Source: Bacteroidaceae bacterium (GTDB lineage Bacteria; Bacteroidota; Bacteroidia; Bacteroidales; Bacteroidaceae). From it: a DNA stretch of 43,896 nucleotides. The stretch is from the NCBI GenBank assembly GCA_017547205.1, contig JAFYQH010000050.1:1-43896 (forward strand), given 5' to 3'. Under the pieces are notes generated by a model. It made no database searches, had not been told where the DNA came from, and was given only the letters and a program-made list of their open reading frames with translations. Below are positions 24,435-34,900 of this stretch, piece after piece. Position 1 is the first letter of the stretch. Each line of letters opens with the position of its first letter. The position numbers and the translations under genes are program-made.

Positions 24435-26597
24435 TTATAAGGTTTCAATAAACTTCTTCAATTCTTCGCCAATTACATCCAATTCGTTGATGGTGGTCTT
24501 CTTGCCAGTAGCATCATAGCCTATATTCTCAGCAATAGCCATAAAGATAGGATAATCTGTCAATTCTTTTTGTTTAGCCTGCTGATACTCTTCGGTCAAG
24601 CGACTTTTGAGTTCTTCAACTTTATTTGCATATTCTGCAAGCAAATCAGCATTCCAAATCTTGTATTCCTCTGTTTGCTTAGCAGCAGTGGAAGAAATCC
24701 TCTGTTTGCCTTTTATTTTCTCTGCTTTTTCTTTTTGCTTTTGCTTAACTTCTCTATCCCAAGTTTGGCGTTGTGCTAAATAGCCATTATCAGAAAGCAA
24801 CCTACATTCAATACTTTTCTTTGTGTTAACAAGTTGCTCTGACTCTTTCTTTGTCCACTTTTTCAAGAATAAAACAGAACTCTTCACACCCGCACCATTT
24901 GCCATAAATGCTGTTTGTGGCATGCTGACAACTGCGACAATACGGAACCAATCTTCGATTTGGGTTCTTACATATTGCATACTGCTATTTGTCAATATAC
25001 CATCAGGAAGAACTATGGCAAGATATCCACCTTCTTTCAAAAACTTATAGTCTTGTTCTATAAAAAGTACCTCTGTACTTTGTCCGTCACGAGTATTTTG
25101 AGGTGGTGTAGCAACAGCTAGCCAATCCTCCTCTTTCTTACCCAGTTGATAGGTCTTCAAATATGCTTGTTCACTCTGACGAATAGTGCTGCCAAACGGC
25201 GGATTTGTGATGATGAAATCAAATGTTCCATACTTAAAACCTTGATTGTTGGTCTTTGCTATAATAGTTTCATCTGAAACGAGGCCATCAGAAGTTATAA
25301 CATTTGTATGACCATCATCATGAATAATCATATTCATCTTGGCTGCACGCGAAATCTGCTCGCTAATCTCTATGCCATAGAGATTTTTCTCTGCGAAATC
25401 GTGCCAATACTTAAACCATCTATCGTGTTGCCTAACATCTTTTGCGTAGTTTGGATATAGTTCTGTAGCCTTATTTCTTACCTTATTCAGAGCATAAAGC
25501 AAGAAGCCTCCGCTGCCACATGATGTATCAAGCACCTTTGAATCATGCTCAATAGGTAGCACATCAACAATAAACTTTACAATCTCACGAGGGGTGAAAT
25601 ATTGCCCGAAATTGCCTCGGAAGAAAGACCCCATAAAAGTTTCAAAAGCTCGACCTTTACTATCGAGATCAGTCTCTCCGAGATTTACACTTTCGAGATA
25701 GCCTACAACGGTACGAATCTTTTCAGGAGTTAAGCGAATATTATCACGAAAAACCTCTTTATCCTTTTTACGACCTTCTTCATATAATGCCATGACACGT
25801 TTATAGAGATTGTCATTCTCTATATGTCGCCTTTTTGTCTCGTTTTTCTCAACCTCTTTGGGTACTGTTATAATTTGGAAATCATATGGTTCTCCCATTT
25901 TTCTAGGTTTTCGCTCATCCCAAATTTTGCAAAAGATAAGTTTGTCCAATTCGTCAAATGCTTCAGATGGATTGAGTTGACCACCTGCCCAAAGCGCCTC
26001 ATGTGCTTGCTTAAATCTTCGGGTAAGCTCCGATTGGTCAATAACAGATAAATCGAAGAAACGTTGTTTCCCTGATTCTATTGGTAGATATTGCGCGTCA
26101 TATACATATTTATAGGTGGCTACATCTTTTACACCGAATTGTGGAATATCAGGAAGTTGATTTCTTGTATTTGAAGATTGATCTACTTCGAAGAATTCAG
26201 ATTTAATACCAGAGGTAACCCAAACATGCTTCAACTCTCCAGCCATTGCAAATGCATAACTATAGGCTTGACCTATTGCTTGCTGAAACTCGGCTTCGCT
26301 TACCTCTTGTTTTTTACATTCCACAAGAATATAGGGAACTAAACATATGTCATCTTTATAAACTACAATATCAGCTTCTTTAGTCTCACTTCCCATTGGA
26401 ACAGGAACGAATTGTTTAATTCGGTTGACAGGATAATTATAGTCGATTATAAGACGCAGGAAAGTCTCCGCTTGCACCTTCTCCTCGGGGTTGTTATAAT
26501 TACGTTCTTTATTTTGAAAAACGTATGTGATACGAGACATATCGTCATTAAAGGAAATGATCCCCTTCTCAATTCCTATTTTTATATAGTCTTTCAT
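24435..26597 (-). CDS. Nuclease-adenine methyltransferase fusion (BcgI-like RM subunit)
   Basis: The 720-aa protein fuses two activities. Residues about 30-135 match the HsdR N-terminal type nuclease fold: Glu44, Asp76 (EADIVVY) and Glu93-x-Lys95 (ILVECKK) form a PD-(D/E)xK site. Residues 320-560 are a type I-like N6-adenine methyltransferase: FGQYFTPREIV, SAM motif DTSCGSGGF (357-365), and catalytic NPPF (465-468). The C-terminal part is a coiled-coil assembly region. With a separate HsdS this is the layout of BcgI-like systems, where one polypeptide cuts and methylates. No SF2 translocase (HsdR motor) gene is present. Methylation target is unknown. Confidence 0.9.
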   Translation of the reverse strand: MKDYIKIGIEKGIISFNDDMSRITYVFQNKERNYNNPEEKVQAETFLRLIIDYNYPVNRIKQFVPVPMGSETKEADIVVYKDDICLVPYILVECKKQEVSEAEFQQAIGQAYSYAFAMAGELKHVWVTSGIKSEFFEVDQSSNTRNQLPDIPQFGVKDVATYKYVYDAQYLPIESGKQRFFDLSVIDQSELTRRFKQAHEALWAGGQLNPSEAFDELDKLIFCKIWDERKPRKMGEPYDFQIITVPKEVEKNETKRRHIENDNLYKRVMALYEEGRKKDKEVFRDNIRLTPEKIRTVVGYLESVNLGETDLDSKGRAFETFMGSFFRGNFGQYFTPREIVKFIVDVLPIEHDSKVLDTSCGSGGFLLYALNKVRNKATELYPNYAKDVRQHDRWFKYWHDFAEKNLYGIEISEQISRAAKMNMIIHDDGHTNVITSDGLVSDETIIAKTNNQGFKYGTFDFIITNPPFGSTIRQSEQAYLKTYQLGKKEEDWLAVATPPQNTRDGQSTEVLFIEQDYKFLKEGGYLAIVLPDGILTNSSMQYVRTQIEDWFRIVAVVSMPQTAFMANGAGVKSSVLFLKKWTKKESEQLVNTKKSIECRLLSDNGYLAQRQTWDREVKQKQKEKAEKIKGKQRISSTAAKQTEEYKIWNADLLAEYANKVEELKSRLTEEYQQAKQKELTDYPIFMAIAENIGYDATGKKTTINELDVIGEELKKFIETL

Positions 26598-26615
26598 ACA
26601 CTAAATCAGCATTAA

Positions 26616-26819
26616 CTATTGTTTCGTAATAACGATTAGTTCTCTGGTATCAACATCTAACACCTTTGCAATATTCACTAGCATCTCCAACGATGGCTGC
26701 ATTTTGTTGGAGCACCATTTGGAAACTGTTGAGGGGTTTTTGCCTAACTGCTCGGCAAGCCATTTGCCGGTTTTCTTTTGTTCAACCAATACTACTTTGA
26801 GTCTATTTAAATCTTTCAT
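26616..26819 (-). CDS. Small XRE-family regulator of the restriction operon
   Basis: This 67-aa protein is a single helix-turn-helix of the Cro/C1 type (GKWLAEQLGKNPSTVSKWCSN, with the recognition helix PSTVSKWC) plus a short tail. It is the first gene of the operon, 18 bases before the nuclease-methyltransferase gene. By position it is likely a C-protein-like controller that delays or limits expression of the restriction enzyme. Binding sites were not identified with confidence. Confidence 0.88.
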   Translation of the reverse strand: MKDLNRLKVVLVEQKKTGKWLAEQLGKNPSTVSKWCSNKMQPSLEMLVNIAKVLDVDTRELIVITKQ

Positions 26820-26847
26820 TATTTACACATTTTATTGGCGTATAACG

Positions 26848-26913
26848 CAAATATAATGCAAACCGAGGCAAGAGCAAAATAAAATCATTTATTTTATTCT
26901 TGCGATGTGCAGC
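26848..26913 (-). promoter_or_regulatory. Promoter of the restriction operon (interspersed promoter element)
   Basis: On the minus strand TATATTTG (26848-26855) is an exact -7 match. TTTG of ATTTTGCTC lies 19 bases upstream as a -33 element. The leader to the XRE ATG would be about 20-25 bases. The block from GCTGCAC to TATATTTG resembles the orphan element at 16934-16991. Confidence 0.65.
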
Positions 26914-27010
26914 TTAAATTATCAAAATTTAGTGATAATATGCGAAACTGCGACTCTCAATCGCAACTTTTTTACTCTGTAAATTGTAATTTTTATAATT
27001 CAAGAATGAA

Positions 27011-27040
27011 TATTCGGATAGTTTATATGATTATTCGGAT
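27011..27040. repeat. Pair of TATTCGGAT direct repeats, 21-bp period
   Basis: TATTCGGAT occurs at 27011-27019 and 27032-27040. The period of two helical turns suggests a protein-binding site. A related pair lies before the ATPase gene at 43.1 kb. No gene start follows directly on either strand. Confidence 0.45.
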
Positions 27041-27125
27041 TGTAAAACTTGTACATAAATGAATCTCTTTGCAATGTAAAAGCATCATATCCACCCGACT
27101 CTGGAGGGTAGGATGCCGATAGGTA

Positions 27126-27163
27126 GTTTTGGGACGCCGAAAACATTTCGGGTGCCCCAAAAC
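27126..27163. other. Strong imperfect hairpin
   Basis: GTTTTGGG...CCGAAA pairs with TTTCGG...CCCAAAAC around ACA. A second hairpin, ATCC-ACCC with GGGTAGGAT, lies just before it (about 27088-27115). No T run follows on either strand. Together they fill the space between the restriction promoter and the hipA relic. Confidence 0.45.
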
Positions 27164-27229
27164 ACAACTTGCAATTAGGTTAACTCCATTGATTTTTCTC
27201 TCAATCGCAGTGTATATACAAGTTTTAAT

Positions 27230-27292
27230 TTTATACCCGATAGGGTGTAAAGCATATCTTGAAACAATAAAATTATACCCGATAAGGTGTAA
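27230..27292 (+). promoter_or_regulatory. Two near-palindromic operators before the hipA relic
   Basis: TTTATACCCGATAGGGTGTAAA (arms 27230-27238 and 27243-27251, one mismatch) and TTATACCCGATAAGGTGTAA (27273-27292) are the same operator twice, 42 bp apart, i.e. four helical turns. Such paired operators are what a HipB-type repressor binds. The hipB gene itself is absent. Confidence 0.6.
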
Positions 27293-27623
27293 ATTGAAAA
27301 ACTTTTCGCTATATAGCAAGGAGCAGGGAAAATATCTGCTTACGCCTACATATGATATGTTGTCAACGGCATTGGTAATGCCCGAAGATACCGAGGAGTT
27401 GGCGCTGACTCTCAACGGCAAGAAACGCAAAATCAAAAAGGCTGATTTCGTAACCTCAATGCAAGCATCAGGGCTGGAGGAGAAGGTTATCAAAAACATC
27501 ATTGCCAAATTTGCAAAGGCAAAAGATAAGTGGTTTGAGTTTATCGACTTCTCTTTCTTGCCAGACGAAATGAAAGAGGCATTCAAGGTAATCATTGCCG
27601 AGAAGTTAAGTCTGTTGGCATAA
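27291..27623 (+). pseudogene. HipA kinase C-terminal fragment
   Basis: About 110 residues match the end of HipA toxin kinases: LKNFSLYS (rest of the catalytic loop), LLTPTYDMLSTALVMPEDTE (the metal-binding Asp of the DFG-like position), LALTLNGKKRKIKK, and a helical tail. The P-loop domain and the catalytic Asp that normally precedes xxKN are absent, so it cannot act as a kinase. An open frame continues upstream to 27129, but that part runs through the operators and has no HipA similarity. A deletion has joined the hipBA operator region directly to the C-terminal half of hipA. Confidence 0.82.
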
Positions 27624-27640
27624 ATATGGTATAAAAACAA

Positions 27641-27672
27641 AAGAGGGTCACATCATTTGATGTCACCCTCTT
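27641..27672 (-). terminator. Terminator of the secreted-protein operon
   Basis: AAGAGGGTCACATCA and TGATGTCACCCTCTT form a 15-bp stem with one mismatch and a 2-nt loop. On the minus strand the tail is TTGTTTTTA. It also lies 18 bases after the hipA relic on the plus strand. Confidence 0.82.
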
Positions 27673-27698
27673 GTATATACGATTCATGCCGGACCTGG

Positions 27699-27860
27699 TC
27701 AGTTCCATAAGCCGTTTCTCCAGCCGTCTCTTCCTTGTTTTGAGACTCTTCCGGCATCATTTGTCTCTTTGTCGCTGATAAGAATACTTGCGCAAATCAT
27801 CCCACAGCCATTTACCTCAAATACCTGTGCTTCTGGTCTTGTATATTCTTTCTTTTTCAT
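27699..27860 (-). CDS. 53-aa small protein (KKxYxxP-type), third gene of the secreted operon
   Basis: An ATG at 27860, five bases after the stop of the preceding secreted-protein gene, opens a 53-codon frame. It starts MKKKEYTRPEAQVFEVNG, continues through CGMICASILISD, and ends RNGLWN. The start resembles the very common short Bacteroidales proteins with KK.Y..P...V.E, which are often encoded beside secreted or lipoprotein genes and have no known function. It has two cysteines and no clear signal peptide. The tight spacing and the terminator 27 bases after its stop argue that it is a real last cistron. Confidence 0.7.
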   Translation of the reverse strand: MKKKEYTRPEAQVFEVNGCGMICASILISDKETNDAGRVSKQGRDGWRNGLWN

Positions 27861-27865
27861 AGGTA

Positions 27866-28996
27866 TTATTTTATATATATTTTCTTGTTGTTTTTAATAA
27901 TAATACCGTTCTGTGGTATTTCATTGAGTTTTCTGCCGTAAAGGTCAAAAATCTCTTCAGAATTAAGCTCCTGAATATTGTTGATACCCGTTGTGTTTCC
28001 ACGGTGCGAAACAGATAGGCTTGCAGCATCTGTACCGGCCGGGAGTTCCAGATAACAGTGATAGGGGGCAAGCGAAGCACCGCTGCCGGCCTTCTGCATC
28101 TTGTCACCTTTGACATTAAGGATATACTTTCCTGCGATAGCACTGCCATCCATGGCCTTGAATGTACCGGTCCAACCCTCCTGTGTTGCAACTTCTCCGG
28201 TAGCCTGCTGCACGTTGGCTGTGAATCCAATCTCCATTCTTCCATCACTTGGCTCGCGTGTATAGCGGAACAGGTAAGGTACACCGGCCTTCAGGTTCTC
28301 GTCACCGGCAAGTTCAACGAACTTTATGGTGTTCTCACCGAAACCCTCGAACTTCTCGAACACAAAGCCTGCAGCCTTTATCTCATTGATATCGGCATCA
28401 AAAGGCAGTACAATGGTTTCATATCCACCGTCAAGGTATGCATTGCGTGTGTAGCTGCATGCTATGCCATCGGCAGTGATGCTATACTGCGTACCGCTGA
28501 AAGGCAGGTCGGTGGCATCATCAATTTCAAGTACTGCGCGATGTGTAGTGCTTCCACTGAATGCCAAGTCGTAGAGTCCATTGTTGAATGAGCCATAGGA
28601 TGCATCGGCTTTGAAATCAATCTGCTGAGGCGGATTAGCAACCTCGACCTCCACCTTGTTGCGATGGTCATAGAGGCGGAAACTAAAAGTCTCCCCCTTT
28701 TCTCCCTTCACCATCAACATAGAATGATAGCCAAATTTTTCAAAGATTGGTGATGTTGAGTAGAAGGGTTCCGACAAACGGCACTCTTCACCACAAAACA
28801 CTCCTATCTCGAATGCATCATCACAGCGCCACCCATCAATGGAGCCCATAACAGTCATCGTGAAGTTATTTTCGGTATTCTTGTTTACAGCCTTAAAGTA
28901 ATTATCTCCATTATTATACCAATCAGGAGTCTGAGCTTGCAACGATACCGTAGTGGCGCATAAGAGCGCCACTACGGAAAATAGTTTCTTCATCAT
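27866..28996 (-). CDS. Secreted protein with T9SS-like C-terminal segment
   Basis: The start is taken at 28996, where ATG overlaps the TGA of the giant gene (ATGA) and yields MMKKLFSVVALLCATTVSLQA, a clear signal peptide. Eleven codons further upstream in frame would break it. The mature protein of about 355 aa is beta-rich. Its last 40 residues (NSEEIFDLYGRKL, IPQNGIIIKNNKK) resemble the C-terminal motif of Bacteroidales proteins exported by the type IX system or attached to the surface. The first 130 residues (FTMTVMGSIDGWRCDDAFEI) repeat a module type also seen near the end of the giant protein. It is probably a surface partner of the giant protein. Confidence 0.82.
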   Translation of the reverse strand: MMKKLFSVVALLCATTVSLQAQTPDWYNNGDNYFKAVNKNTENNFTMTVMGSIDGWRCDDAFEIGVFCGEECRLSEPFYSTSPIFEKFGYHSMLMVKGEKGETFSFRLYDHRNKVEVEVANPPQQIDFKADASYGSFNNGLYDLAFSGSTTHRAVLEIDDATDLPFSGTQYSITADGIACSYTRNAYLDGGYETIVLPFDADINEIKAAGFVFEKFEGFGENTIKFVELAGDENLKAGVPYLFRYTREPSDGRMEIGFTANVQQATGEVATQEGWTGTFKAMDGSAIAGKYILNVKGDKMQKAGSGASLAPYHCYLELPAGTDAASLSVSHRGNTTGINNIQELNSEEIFDLYGRKLNEIPQNGIIIKNNKKIYIK

Positions 28997-31900
28997 TCTG
29001 TAATTCGTCTGATTAATTGTTTGTAACATACAATCTGGCCTTCGGTTGTGAAGAACTCGAAGATGTACTGTCCATCGTGCAAATCATTCTCGTTAAAGTC
29101 AGTTGTTGCACCTGAGTAGAGTACACGTCCATTTAGATCAACAATCTGCATTCTGCAGTAGTCACCCTCGGCCAACATCTTTCCGATAGTTGTTGCATTA
29201 CCGACTGTAACAGCAAATGGAGCATCGAAGTCGCCGAGTGTTGCATCCTCAACAAAGTAGAACGATGTAGATGTCTCTACAATGTTTCCGTCGATTACAG
29301 CTACAATGGTGAGTCGGCTTGTAACGGTCTTGTCACCAGGGATTGTCAGGTAGAAGAATCCGTCATTCTCCATTGTAGTACTTGCAAGGCAAACAGCACC
29401 GTCGAACACGGCAATCTCCTGCACGTTCTCAAGAATCTCGTCGCCATCCTTCACAACTGCAAGCACAGTCATATTGCTCTCATACTCGGTAGGATCAACG
29501 GGAGAGAACATGCTTTCCTTAACCATTCTTCTCATTGGAGCCAACGATGCTGTAGCAACATTACGCTGTGAAGGATAGTTCAAGGTCTTCTCAGAAACGC
29601 TCTTGTAAAGATATCCCTTACCAGGCTGCAAGCTCTTGAGAGTACCATTCCAAGTTGTTCCGTTGTACATGGCAAAACCTTCTTGTCCCTTCACCTGATC
29701 ATTTCTTGCAGGCTCTATACTTGCAAAAGCATCATCAAGAGAGAGAGAGAAACTGCGATAATAAGGAATCCAGTTCCAACCAGATACAAGTGATACACCT
29801 GCGTTGCCGTCATAAGCCTTACCTTCGACTACGAGGGTATCGGCAGCCGTCATCTGCAGTTTATACATCGTATTGCCAGTCAGATTGGTAAGCTTAGTAC
29901 CATACCATCCAGTTTCCTTGATATACTCGCTATAGGCATTAGCGTTCTTTACTACAGCACCATTAGGATTAATGCTCTCCAGTACTGAGTTCACCTCATT
30001 TTCTGTAGCATCCTGCACATACACTGAGATCCAGTTCCAGTTCTTCTTCAGCGGTGTGCTCTGCTGGATATCATTACTTGCATATACACAGTATATATTG
30101 TCATAGTCGCCCCAATAGCCATCAACTGAGAAAGTCAGCTGAGTTTCAGACCCAGCCTTAATCTCTAAGTCGTCATATACATATACTACAGGATGAATAA
30201 TATCTGTGCTTGCATCCCATACCATCAACTTAATCTCCTTATTTTCATCGTCAGAGTTGCCATATATAGTAAGGTACGCGCGATAGCTGTCACTGTAGTC
30301 ATCGTACTGTACGTTTGTTACACCAACACACTTGCCGTCGATGAATGCAGCTACAAGGTCGTCTTCATCCTCGCTGAATGCAATCTTACCATCTACATCA
30401 ATCATGACAGCACCGAACAGTGTAGCGCTGCTCTCGAAGTCTGAAGGATCAACACTCCACTCAGGAGCATCTGCTCTGAGGTTCATATTCACTGTAAGAG
30501 GTACAAGTATCGCGTTGTTGCCGCTCATGTATACTGTAAACTCGCTCTTGCCTGTTGGAGCAGATGCATCAACAGTGAATGTAATCTCCTGGTTGCCCAG
30601 TGCAGGCAGTGAACCAGAGGTGAAGTTAGCGCTCAACCATGAAGGCAGGTCGTTCAACGCCCAGTACTCGGTCTGAGCGCTCTGGTTTGTTACGGTAGCA
30701 GTGAATTTCTTCTCCTCACCGATGCGGCCTACAACCTCAACTTCATTCTCGAACCACAACAACTGGTTACGCTGTACGAGAGCAGTCCATGTGATAGGCA
30801 ATGATTTGTTACCGTTGAGGTCAAGTACATCCTTCACTGTAACGTTTACAGTCACACCCTCAAGACGTGCAGCATCCTCGTTGAGTTCAATTACAATGCC
30901 ACGTTCGCTTGCGACGAAGTTGTAGTTGACATTTGTTTCATTGAGGAGTGGTTTGAGTGCAGGAGCCTCGTCTACGAATTCAAGAACATGTTCTTTGTTC
31001 TTGCGTGTAGTAACCTCGTGGCGTTTTGTTACCATATCCATTGCTGTAGGCACGGTAACAACCTGTGAGTACTCATCGAGTTTCTCCTCTTCGAATGGAT
31101 AGTAAGCCACAAGGCCCGGTTCATCACCCTTCAGGCGTACATTCATGCGGTCACGTATCACGTTTGCATTCAAAGTCGCGTGCCAGATGCGTACCTCGTC
31201 AATTCCACCATGCAGTTTGTACTTCATAGTATCAACTTCTACAGAACCTATTCTGTAACAATGTGTACCCAAATGCATCCATGCACTCTGCAATGCAGGA
31301 ACATTAGTAGAAGCAACCTGACCTACAGCCTCACCATCGACATAAGCGATAGTATTGCCATTGCGTATGACATTGATTGCAAGGTGGTGCCATTTACCAT
31401 CGGTGTAAGACTTGTTACCCATTGCCATAACCAACTTGTTGTCTTTCGACATTATGGACGAGCCTCTTGAATAGAGATTCATCTTGCCCTTCAGAAGTGC
31501 AACCCCAAAGGCATCGGTGTCAAAGATGTAAGCAGTATCGTTATCCTGTGTTGTCTCGGCATTAAACCACATCTCAACCATGTAGTCATCACCGGTACGG
31601 GCAGGACAGTCTCCTGTATTGATAACCATAGCATCATCAATCACGTCATACAAACCATCTACAAGATTCAGTGACTTGTTCTTGTTGTTCATGTACCAGC
31701 TTGTGCTGCTCAAGTTCATATGACGGTTGCGTGCAAAGTCCTTAGCCTGCGTTCCAAGGCCCTCATTGAACTTCCAGTAACCGATAAGATGCTCTGTTGT
31801 AGGCATCTTTGTTTCGTACATCTGTGACTGTAGGGTTGTAACATCGATAGCCTCGTCCCAAAGAGTAACCTCGTGGATAGCTCCTGTGAAACCGTCACCA

Positions 31901-34900
31901 AGTGCAACGGCACCGTTACCCTCATATTTCTCTATCGGCATCTCCGAAGCGAGATATTCACTTGTCGCATCATCGGCATATAGCACAGAGTAGCATGTGC
32001 CGTCAAAGTGCTCCTGGTCAAGGTTGAATGCAAGGTATATCCACTTGTCGGCAGGTAGCGGTCTGTCGGGATAAGAGCAAACCTCTCCGTTCACGGCAAA
32101 GTAGAACTTGCCGTCAATTTCCTTGATACCAAGCACAATCTTGTTTGTACCATTACCGTGGCTGAAGATTGTACCCTCGCCGCTGATTCTTACCCACATA
32201 TCGACAGCAAAGCTCTTGCCAATGAGGTTGATGCTTGCTTCTGTCTTTGCAACAGCACCTTCTGTACCTGTAGCAAGCATTGCAATGTCGTGTGCAACGG
32301 CTGCACCGTTAAGCGCTGCAGTTACAAGGAAGTTGCCGGTTGAAGTAAGACGTCCGCTGTTGATATCCTCGTTGAATGTCAACTCGATGTCGTCACCCAT
32401 ACCCAGGAAGCCGGTTGTAGGCTTTGGAGTACCGAACGGCATCGGACGTGCCATATCCTTCACAACCTCAACAGCGTCGGTTACCAATGTTGACTCACCG
32501 GTACCGTATGTACTTGCCGAGAGTACGCGGAATGTGTACTTTCCGTCGGTAAACGAACTCATATCCAATGAATATGTCACACTGGCTGCGTCAGGCAACT
32601 GCTGCTGTGTAGATGAGAGCTGCTGGCCCTCCTCCACATTTCTCAAATACTCCTTGAGTGTTGTCCAATCTGTATCACCCTGCTTCATATACTGGATGCG
32701 GAATGCCTTCAGGTTGTAGTAGTTGCGGTCGAAGCTGTTGAAAGTAATGTCAAGGTCAGCACCGCTTGAAGTGTTCAGCAATGTACGGTTCAACTCCATC
32801 TTTACAGGTGATGATGATGGCACATAGTATGCTGACACATATACGGTGTCGGCAATCTGTGGATATGTGCCTGTAGGGTCACCCTGCTCCTGAGAAGCAA
32901 GTACGATACCTATATTCTCATAGTCGAGAATACCTAGGTTACTCTGTTTCAAGAGCAAGGTCTTTCTTACAACCTCACCTGCAGGAACCTTGATTACGCG
33001 GTTGTCGGACAATGCCACACCGTCGATGCTCAACTGCGCACCATTAGGGTTGGTCTCGTCCATCATAAGCAGCTTGTAGTAGAGGTCGCAGTCAATCTCG
33101 GACTTGTTGGTAAGCAACAGGGTGTAGTTTGCAGCCGAACCCGCAGTCAAGTTGGTTACTGTAGCAACCTCAACCTCAATGTCGGGAACCTCAATCTGCA
33201 TTGTAGCCTCGTGAAGGACATGCTGGCCCGGTTCATAGAATCTTGTACGCTCCTCGTCCTCGTATGGAGCACTTGTCTGTCCGGCACGAGTACGGAACAT
33301 CGGAGAGTAGTCATTCTTGCTTCGGTAAACATCGACGCTCAAAGCATCGTCACCACTTTCGGCAAGTGTGAAGGCGAATGATGTCTTTATTTCGGTACCA
33401 TCCTCCTTCTTACTATTACGCATACCACCGGTCTCGGTCTCAAGTTCCGTTTCCCAACCGACTTTGTTCCATGTGAATCCGGTCTTGATCTTACCAACTA
33501 CCAAGGCACCGGTTTTGTGCTCATGTGATTCCACAAAACTTGAATCGTACTCTTCTGTATATGTAATCTTGCTTCCGCCATCGAATGAGAAGTTCTTGAG
33601 AAGTACATCTTTGCCTGCAATCTTATCAGCACGGTGCTCCCAAGCCCATATCTTTTCCTCTTCATTTGTTCTGAGGTGTCCTTTCCAGTTGTTGATCTGC
33701 ATATTTGCCCAACGTATGGTATCTTGGTCAAGATCGGTACCCGCCCATTTATCTACAACCTCCTCTTCACCGTCAAGAATACGTTTAGGAAGCACTATCT
33801 TGTAACTTGGACCTTCAATCGCATCTACTTCGGCAGCATTCTTGCCCCAAACTTCCGTGTCATTGTTGTCCGATCCGAATTTCTCGTCATCAGGTGAAAG
33901 CTTTGTCACGAACATCAAATGGTCTGTATCATTCACGAAGTTTTCGTAATCTTCTTCCGATACAGTGATGAGCAAGTTGTTACGCATAGACTCCAGGTTC
34001 GGAATCAGGGTATTCTCAATGTAATATCCTGTATAACGGAAACTTGTACTGAAGTTGCTACCAACTGTCATGATCTCACTTACTCCAAGAGAAATATTGC
34101 CATTGGCGTCGCGTGTGAAGTTCAAATCGCGTGCTTCACCGAATACGATATTGGTTGAGTTACCGATATAGATATCACCGTAAGAACCCACAAAACTTGG
34201 GTCGTCCGAAGTTGATATAGCCTCGGTAATGCTCCATTCCTGTTTTATGGTCTTTGAATTTTCGCCCTCGGTAGTAACCTTTGAACCTCCTTCAATCTCG
34301 TTAATGACGTGGGTCGTGTTCTTGATGGCAACGCCTGTACCGGTAAGGACAGTATTCTCAATACCTGTATTTGTAATTAACTTGATGGTTGTCTCCGAGT
34401 TCCAGCAATGACCAGTGTGTTTCTCTCTTGATGTCACTGTTCCGCTGCTCCACTCTGCACTTGAACCACTGCCCGGTGGGTCGCGTAGAATCATCTGCAA
34501 TTTGTCGGGACCGGAAGTTATGAAATTGTTTCCGCTTGGCAATGCACCAAGGATAATACCCTCCATAAACTCCTGGTCATTGTATTTCCATAGGTTCTCT
34601 TGGCCGTCAATCTCATATGAAATAGAGATTGTTCGTGTATATGGAGCTGTAATGTTAGGGAAACCGGCTTTCCAAGTATATAGAGCCTCACCGTTCGCAT
34701 CAAGCTCAACCTGGTTGCTCTCAAGGTCAACGACTTCTCCCACCTCGTAATCTTCGTTACCCTCTTCAACCTGTGCAAGGACTGCCTGGCCGTCGGAAAG
34801 GGCATTTGAAATGGTTACTATGCAATTTTCAAGAGGAACTACAGTTGTCTCTTCTCCGTTATCATAGTTCGTATATTGCTCATATCCCTTTAGCTTGAAT

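Noticed and set aside
24435..26597. Classical type I restriction system with HsdR
   Set aside because: No translocase gene with helicase motifs exists in the cluster; the nuclease domain is fused to the methyltransferase, so a BcgI-like description fits better.
27129..27290. N-terminal part of the open frame leading into the hipA relic
   Set aside because: It reads through hairpins and both operators and has no HipA or HipB similarity, so the coding relic is taken to begin near 27291.
27023..27640. 205-codon minus-strand frame opposite the hipA relic
   Set aside because: It is antisense to recognisable HipA sequence and the operators, with no family features.
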